A stretch of 64,000 bases of DNA from Sternotherus odoratus (lineage: Eukaryota > Chordata > Testudines > Kinosternidae). Positions 58,501 through 64,000 of this stretch are shown in pieces. Under the pieces are notes generated by a model. It searched no databases. It was not told the origin of the DNA and saw only the letters and a list, made by a program, of their open reading frames with translations. Position numbers and translations under genes: made by a program. Location: contig JAVMKO010000001.1 of assembly GCA_032164245.1 (NCBI GenBank), positions 74,335,892 to 74,399,891 of the forward strand, written 5' to 3'. Every line of letters begins with the position of its first letter. The stretch's first letter is position 1.

Positions 58501-61500
58501 TGCCATATACTGAAGTAAAATATTCTCTTTACTGCTACTCAAGAGTCTTCTATTGATGTATCCCAGGATTGCATTAGCTCTTTGACCTCAGCATCACACT
58601 GGGAGTTCATGTTCAGCTGATTATCCGTCACGAGCCCTAAATCTTTTTCAGTCCGAAACCAACCTGCTCCCCCCCACCCCTTGTCATGCCTTATCAGACC
58701 TCATGCACTAGGAATTGGCAACTATGGTAATATGACAGGATCCTGTCTAAAATCCGGGGGTACTTACTCCTCCCTGGTGTCCAGCCGCTGTGCGCTGTGT
58801 CTCAGCAATCTGTCACGCCAACAGCATGCAGCAAAGGAGACAGACATGGTGAGAATGATCACGCTGCTGATGAGAGAGGCTATGACTGCTACCTGGAACC
58901 CTTTGTCAAGGGGCTTTGGGATGGCTGGGGAGAGAAACATGGAACACGCCTGTAAGGAGTTTGAGACTGGCACAACAGTAGCTGGGATGGATTGAGGATA
59001 ATCCCCGAGTGGAATTAAGTAGCCCTCTCCCAGAGCTACCGAGAGCACTTTCTGTGGGGCGGCTGTCGCATGGGAGCTGGCTCTCATTCATCCTTTTTCT
59101 GTTCTCTCCAGGGTCAGGTCTCCGGGGCCTCACACAATTGCCATCTGCCTCTAGCACCTCAGTCAGCAGCTCTGTGTCACCTGCTCCTCTTCCACTGAGT
59201 GACTTTTCCAGTGGAGGCAACTCCGTGCAGTCACTGAACCACCAACCTCAAACCTTCCCTAGTGCTGTCTCTCTTTCACGCACCCTCGTACCCACTGCTG
59301 CTTTATCCCATCACTTCTTTGCTGCTCCACACTCTGCCTACTGTGAGCACTGGAATGTAGTTAAAAACGTGCAGCTGTTCTGGGCCCTTGATGAGACCTG
59401 GCTGAGCCGCCCTTCTGTGAAATGAGTTTTACTGGGTCTCAGCGTCTGCTTACCTCTCACTCCTATCCTCCGCCCTGATTGTGTTCTAGGTACACAACTC
59501 CGCCGACGTGTCAGACTTTGAAGAATGGCAGAGGTAATGTGGGATCCGGGCCTGGGTCACCAGCAGCCACCCCTCTGCAATGGGCCGTGCCCACTAGCGG
59601 ATGGGAGCAGAAGGAGTTCTGCCATCCCAAGATCAAACTGCCCCTACAGCAATTCTTTGATTATTTACCCAGTCGTTCACTCCGCTCTACAGCTACCCTC
59701 CAGTTCATACATCTAGCCATTCATGCCTCGAGTGATCTGCCATTTACTTGCAGTACGGTAATCACCTAGACCCCAACTGAGACAAGAACCCCATTGTACT
59801 AGGTGCAGTATGTACATCTAGACAGAGACAGGCCTAGACCCGATAGACTAATGGTGGGAGAAAGGGAATATTGTTAGATTAATGACCCATAGTCTTTGTC
59901 CTCAACCTGCCTAGTTGCCAAGAAATGCAACACCTTTCAGAGTCTTGTTGTTCAGCTCTGAGGAGCCTGGGGAGTTTTCTAAGACTTCCCCCCCACACAC
60001 ACACACACACTTTTTTCTTTTAACAAAGGTAGCACTTGGGACTGGTGCCAACTGCTAGTCTTGCAAAATCAAGTCCTCTCGCTCTTGCCACCTAACTGGT
60101 GTAGCATGGGCAGTAGTCAGGTGGTGGTTTCACACGTTGCTCCAATAATGTCCCCCCCCCTCATTCTCCTTCACACCCTTGGAGGTGGGGCCTCCAGTTT
60201 TTCATTCTCCTTAAAAACTGGAGGCCCCACCTCCAAGGGTGTAGACCGTTCAAATTCCATAGGGGTGGGTTTTGTTGAAACTCTTACCGAAACATCCATT
60301 GAGTAGCCATTGCACCCCCACACACACACAGCCCGTCACCCCAGTGATTTGAGGTGGTGGAGAGACTTGTCCATGGAGAAGTGGACTGAGATTTCTTAAG
60401 GCTGGAGGAGTTCCAACACATCAGGGTGAACAATCTGTTAAGGCAGTGTTGGCTGAAGTAAAGTGAGGGATTCATTCGCTATTGTCTTACCCTCGCAGTG
60501 AGGTGCTGGGTGACTCCAGTAAGAAGTGCTGTCTTGGAGGAGACAGGCCAGCTTCTCACTGCCCACCAGTTGATACCCCTCTCTGCACCAGTACACGATG
60601 ACTGAGCCCAGGGAGAGGCCAGTGCCCTGCTCAATGTAATAGGATCCATAAGATGGAGGGAGGAGCGTCACACACTGAACTGGGAGAGAAACAAAGCAAA
60701 TCACTGCTGATAATTACACACAAGCTATTTTTACCCTAGCAATAATCAGAATTCCTGTTTCACTGGTGGACCCTCTTTGGGGGCCTCAGGGATTTACATT
60801 AGGAGCCCTCAAACCTTATTGAAAGAGAAGAGATGGCAGCTCTTTAACTCCCTTTCTTCAGTATGTTAGTCAATGATGTTCCATGTGTTTAAAATGAACC
60901 ACACAAGGAGTTCAGTTAGTCTGCCTGGAAAATCCCTTCCCCTCGCAGTTGCTCCATGTGCTTCTTTCAATAAAGTCATTTCACCAGTTGGCCTGTAACA
61001 ATAGCAGCCTTGATGGAGGAAAGCAGTTCAGCATGTGCTTCCATGAATCATAGCCACAGTACTCAACGCCAAGTCACCAAGCCCTGAATTCCATGTGTGT
61101 GGCTGTGCATACATGTTGGTGTTACCAGTAGTGATACCTAGACCTAAGGGTCTGACACATTCCATGATAGGACCCTACTTTTAGTTGTTTAACTTTTGAA
61201 AAATTAGCTTGTTTGGGCTGAAATTTTCCACACTGGATGTTTGCCAGAGGCTGAACTTTTGCGAGGGGAGGGAGGAGGAGGAGGAGGAAGTTTCAGCTTC
61301 AATAATTAGGCTGTTTCCCAAAATGAGATTTGTTTTTCCCCTATTTTAAAAAAAAAAATCCTAAAAGCATTTAGTTGGAAGCTCTAGTGCCTCCATGCTT
61401 TGGAGCAGGACCTTGACAGTGGGCAGGGCTCATGCTGGTGTCCAAAATATCTTTGTGTTCTTGTGAACGTTTGCCCAAGTTTGGCTAAGTTTATAAGCCA

Positions 61501-63177
61501 TCCAGAAAAAAAAAAAGTTTGCACATGCTCAGCAGAGGTTTGTTTAGAGTTTGGCGGATAACAGCTGTGAAGACCGTCTACACTGAGTGTGCTCCAGCCC
61601 TTCCCAGCGCCTGTGTGCCGCTGGGACTGCACAGGCACCATGTCCGCGGAGTGAGGGAGCACGGTCCATCCCAGGGAGTGAGGGGCTGGCTGAGCAGGGT
61701 TTTATTGCAATGGCTATTCCTGGCTGATGTGGCCCTGAGAGCAGGACGACTGTGCAGTGCACCCCCTACTGGTGGCCAGGCAGCATGGAGGAGGAGGAGG
61801 AAGCAACCTGAAGGGAATTGGGGGAGGAGGATGGGGACAAAGTTGAAACAAGAACAAAGGGTAAGGGCAGGAGCCATTGAGGATAGGAGAGCTGGGGAGC
61901 GGGAAGGGGATGTCCAGGAGCTGGAGGGAATGGAGCATAGGGGTCAGAATGGGAGATAGGAGTAGACAGGGAAAGGCTGGGGGATAACAGAGGTGGAAGG
62001 GTCTATGGCCAGTAGAGACACTCCTCCACACAACCTGGAATTGAACACATTATTCCTGGGTCTCAGCCTTCCTTCTCTGGCTTGCAAACTGTTCGTGTCC
62101 CCCTCTCCTGACAGATCCACCTAAAAGGTACCAGCCTTCTGTCCCCAGGGTCTCTGTGATCTCATGGGCGGTGGCTCTAAATATTCCAGCCCTGCTTACA
62201 GGTCCGGGGAGGTGGGGGGGGGGGAGGGAATCGTCTATGATCATGTAATTAAAGCCTAGCTCAGAATGCATACAGACAGGGGGGCCAAGTTAAGGCACTA
62301 AAGTGGCCAAAGCGTAAGCAAAGTATGTTAAATCTGCTGGAGATCTATCTTAATTGTCTTGGACTCTTTCGCCTTTTCACATTGCCTCATTTTCATAGTG
62401 TCCGGCCTCAGCCCTCACTGACAAAGGTTAAGATTAGGAGAAGACTAGATGAGTTCACCAGTGTGACATAGGCCAGGAGTGCTGGGGAGGCAGCGTGCTC
62501 CTCCCCTTGATGTTCAGAGCACCTTCTAGTGCTCTTGGGTGACGATGCTTGTAGCACCGTTAACAAGCTCTCGAGGATGCTCCATTCAGACTTCTTTGAC
62601 CAATGGATTGGGGGGTCACGGGGTGGAGGGAGAAGTAAGGATCGCACTGAGGAATCTCCCCTATAACTAAAGGGATCAGAGCTTTCACCTCACCTGAAAA
62701 TGTTGCCTATAACATTACAAAGCACTCCCACTGCAGGGATGTTGTCATGGTGCTTGGGGCTATGACACTAAGCAATAAATACACGTTAGGAGCAGAGTGA
62801 CTCTTCCTGCTTATAGATACCGGGTCTGCCAGCAAATGTGCATAGCCGCACTTATATTCTGCACTGTCCTCCCACCCACTCGGGCTTTTCATGCCAACCA
62901 GTTACATGGGCAAGTAAGACCCTCACCCACCACTCCGCAGCCCTGCCAGCGTTTGTTCTTCTGCGTGAGGCAGAGAGGGACACTGGCTTACTACAGTACC
63001 TGAAAGGTTTCCGGGGACGTCAGTCCTATTGGTGAAGTCACGCGGGAAGCCCCTTCCGATACTTCCAGCTCCAGCGGAGGTGGCCCCGGAACTGAGAGCA
63101 TCACTCCAGGCAAAGTGGAGGCAACTCCAAGCCAGCATGCAAAGGGCTAGACAAATCCCAGACCTTTGTCCCTTCAT
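52278..63177 (-). CDS. SUSD3-like single-Sushi type I membrane protein, five exons
   Basis: Five minus-strand exons (63177-63000, 60679-60491, 58924-58768, 53412-53227, 52518-52278; 178+189+157+186+241 bp) join with GT-AG borders and matching phases (1,1,2,2) into 316 residues. Order: signal peptide at residues 1-25 (CLALCMLAWSCLHFAWSDA), a short Ser/Gly linker with an Asn-Arg-Thr sequon, one Sushi/CCP domain at about 60-122 (Cys 62, 91, 105, 121; Trp 114), a transmembrane helix at about 134-157 (VAVIASLISSVIILTMSVSF), and a cytoplasmic tail ending EEHKPLNLY. As I remember human SUSD3, its membrane segment is very similar (GFKVAVIAS versus GFQVAVIAS here) and lies the same distance from the Sushi domain. 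Human SUSD3 is not next to CNOT4, so this may be a paralogue or a rearranged orthologue. The function is unknown; a cell-surface recognition role is an inference. It converges on CNOT4. Confidence 0.8.
52519..53226. other. SUSD3-like intron 4
   Basis: A 708-bp intron; nothing else recognised. Confidence 0.6.
53227..53412 (-). CDS. SUSD3-like exon 4, cytoplasmic tail
   Basis: A pyrimidine tract (tctcatttctcttttcac) and AG precede 53412, and a gtagtg donor begins at 53226. In the phase set by exon 3 all 61 codons are open (KEMEKQQGAFGKLKHHRR, RISALRSSVYPGALAG), and the frame stops right after the donor. The exon was found by phase and splice signals; the weak donor is the least certain point. 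Confidence 0.65.
56319..56331. repeat. Target-site duplication, left copy (agtgatgaaattg)
   Basis: A perfect 13-bp direct repeat with 56966-56978, bracketing the foldback. Confidence 0.85.
56332..56965. mobile_element. Foldback of two inverted Penelope-like repeat copies
   Basis: About 56372-56650 and 56680-56965 are near-identical reverse complements (arms of roughly 290 bp) around a ~30-base centre. The insert is bounded by a 13-bp direct repeat agtgatgaaattg at 56319-56331 and 56966-56978. The left side extends 40 bp further (agcagccgtgttagtctgta) than the right arm. Each arm has the family's cacgaaagcttatgctgaaa segment. Inverted terminal repeats and target duplications of this length fit Penelope-like elements, but no reverse transcriptase is present. 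Confidence 0.7.
56966..56978. repeat. Target-site duplication, right copy (agtgatgaaattg)
   Basis: A perfect 13-bp direct repeat with 56319-56331, bracketing the foldback. Confidence 0.85.
57081..57337. mobile_element. MITE with 'gctatgtctacac' ends
   Basis: The left end aaagctatgtctacac and the reverse complement of the right end (taggtctggtctacat) are imperfect inverted repeats. No coding sequence. It belongs with 11830-12099 and 30651-30948. Confidence 0.55.
57925..58660. repeat. Diverged CR1/L3-like LINE debris
   Basis: The sequence tcaaggccagaagggacctt followed by ccatagatac..accccataaccttctctttg and ggcaccaaactggacacagta is of a kind I know as widespread in reptile genomes and probably LINE-derived. 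No frame survives. The boundaries are approximate. Confidence 0.4.
58768..58924 (-). CDS. SUSD3-like exon 3, transmembrane segment
   Basis: The acceptor is tttctctccccag and the donor is a perfect gtaagta. It encodes AIPKPLDKGFQVAVIAS, the membrane helix, CC at the cytoplasmic edge and a basic stop-transfer stretch (WRDRLLRHSAQR). It joins exon 2 in phase 1 and ends in phase 2. Confidence 0.83.
58925..60490. other. SUSD3-like intron 2
   Basis: A 1.6-kb intron with a short CA/C-rich tract (59990-60010) and the perfect hairpin at 60173-60242. Frames across 59009-59425 are Ser-rich but have no support. Confidence 0.6.
60173..60242. repeat. Perfect inverted repeat, 30-bp stems with 10-bp loop
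   Basis: Positions 60173-60202 are the exact reverse complement of 60213-60242, enclosing a loop that repeats part of the upstream tcattctcct (60161-60170). Confidence 0.95.
60491..60679 (-). CDS. SUSD3-like exon 2, Sushi/CCP domain
   Basis: A 189-bp exon with phase 1 at both ends, the usual arrangement for a single CCP module. The acceptor is tttctctcccag and the donor gtaaga. It shows the CCP pattern: first Cys in QCVTLLPPSYGSYY, second in VIVYWCREGYQLVG, third in LACL, then W and the fourth in APHC. Confidence 0.88.
60680..62999. other. SUSD3-like intron 1
   Basis: A 2.3-kb intron. The stretch 61190-61520 (tttgggctgaaattttccac) resembles 34860-34900 and is probably a dispersed repeat. 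The remainder has no recognised content. Confidence 0.55.
63000..63177 (-). CDS. SUSD3-like exon 1, signal peptide
   Basis: The start at 63177 (MKGQRSGIC) is preferred over the in-frame ATG at 63216 because it puts the hydrophobic CLALCMLAWSCLHF stretch at the correct distance for a signal peptide. The predicted mature start is near WSDA/LSSGATS. The donor (gtactg) begins at 62999; one base of a Val codon is left for exon 2. Confidence 0.75.
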
Positions 63178-64000
63178 CCTGTCAGGAAACACAGCATCCT
63201 TGGCACTATCCCACACACCTCCCAGATCCCTAACTGCCTGTGTTTTCTTTTTCCTTCACTCCAGGGCAGGCTCGCCAGAAATGAGCTGGGTCCTTAAGAC
63301 TTTAAGTCACCAGGAGCAAGCAAGTTGTTGTTCTCCAGAGGATTGTTTCTGCTTCACTTACTCTGACATGAAGCTTGTACGGAGCCACTCGTCCCTCTCT
63401 GCTAACAGCTGTGGATGCTGCACAGTGTTACTCACCCATCCTTTTCCTTCCAGTCAGCCCCTTGCTCCACGAGGCTTGCAAACAACTGGTGGTTTTGCCT
63501 CCCCCGTCCCACTGCAGTAATTCAGTGACTATGAAAACTTGCCACCAGTGCAGGGAAATCAGGAGCTGCATAGGAAGTGAGAAGTAATAAGTTTCTGGAA
63601 TTGTAATTTCCAGCCTTCTCTTGCAGTGACCGGGTCTCACCACTTAGTCCTTGTGAATTTGGTGCCTGTTCTAGCAGCAGCTCAGGTGCCTGCCCGCCAC
63701 CGCCTGCCGAAATCAGTGCCTGCAACCTGAGGTGATAAAGCCGTGTACTCAGCTTTACTGATTTTACAGAAAAGTAACCCTGAGTTTTGGTGGACGGGGA
63801 AGGAAGGGACTCAGGAGGATCTGAGGGGGGAAAGGACACCAGGAGAGTTCATTCTATGCACAGGAACAGAGTAAGAATTTACTGCAAATCTTCGAGATGG
63901 TCTCAGATTCACAAGGGGTTTTTATAATGATACTTCATTCAACAGCACCAGCAGGGAAACCACTCAAGCAGTCGGTTTCCTTTTCTCCTTAGGTATTTTT
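63178..64000. other. Upstream region of the SUSD3-like gene
   Basis: It should contain the 5'UTR and promoter of the minus-strand gene, unless a non-coding first exon lies beyond the window. I see no convincing TATA box or CpG island, and no other gene. Confidence 0.4.

Larger units (their letters stand above)
53413..58767. other. SUSD3-like intron 3
   Basis: A 5.4-kb intron containing the foldback at 56332-56965, a MITE at 57081-57337 and a diverged LINE-like repeat at 57925-58660. The segment about 53490-53760 (gaaaactcc, aaaatttcaaccagctctg) resembles a widespread reptile repeat but is only weakly supported. Confidence 0.55.

Noticed and set aside
59009..59425. 138-codon Ser-rich plus-strand frame
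   Set aside because: It lies in an intron of the minus-strand gene; Ser/Pro bias only, no family.
61519..62031. Frames of about 100-146 codons on both strands
   Set aside because: A purine-rich, low-complexity intronic stretch; frames on both strands and no homology.
1..64000. CRISPR arrays, bacterial operons, tRNA or rRNA genes
   Set aside because: No such arrays or genes; the only tRNA-like sequence is the SINE head at 36463-36515 (minus strand).

Overview
The window is vertebrate nuclear DNA, most likely from a cryptodiran turtle. The best clue is a tRNA-derived SINE with a CR1-like tail (36300-36527, minus strand), the structure described for the cryptodiran Cry/Pol III SINEs. A CR1 LINE 3' end, an intact DIRS-type retrotransposon and many hAT MITEs of types abundant in turtle genomes agree with this. 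The species cannot be named from the sequence alone.

Layout. Positions 1-5946 are the right-hand ~5.9 kb of a DIRS element (gag, RT/RNase H and tyrosine recombinase, all open), inserted in an intron of CNOT4. Six plus-strand CNOT4 exons follow (6514-6669, 10228-10285, 10601-10850, 14159-14656, 38929-39141, 39905-40206). They splice in frame into the C-terminal 491 residues of this CCR4-NOT-associated E3 ubiquitin ligase; the RING, RRM and zinc-finger exons lie left of the window. A 3'UTR with a plausible polyadenylation signal ends near 41270. The 24-kb intron 14657-38928 is a graveyard of transposons: hAT MITEs with 8-bp target duplications, a Helitron, two hAT transposase remnants, pogo/Tigger-type MITEs, a SINE and a Penelope-like fragment.

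From 41.3 to 52.3 kb the DNA is intergenic, with a CR1 3' end and an apparently 5'-inverted second LINE. From 63177 down to 52278 on the minus strand, convergent with CNOT4, five exons assemble with matching phases into a 316-residue type I membrane protein: signal peptide, one Sushi/CCP domain, one transmembrane helix and a cytoplasmic tail. Its membrane-proximal segment resembles SUSD3, so I call it a SUSD3-like gene. This gene is assembled here only by splice-site and phase logic and is the most useful new call in the window.

The two host genes have no evident functional link; they are convergent neighbours. The other notable items are structural: a 634-bp foldback built from two inverted copies of a repeat with a degenerate hammerhead-ribozyme-like core and a 13-bp target duplication (56319-56978), a perfect 30-bp-stem hairpin (60173-60242), nested DNA transposons, and the very long open reading-frame overlap inside the DIRS element.
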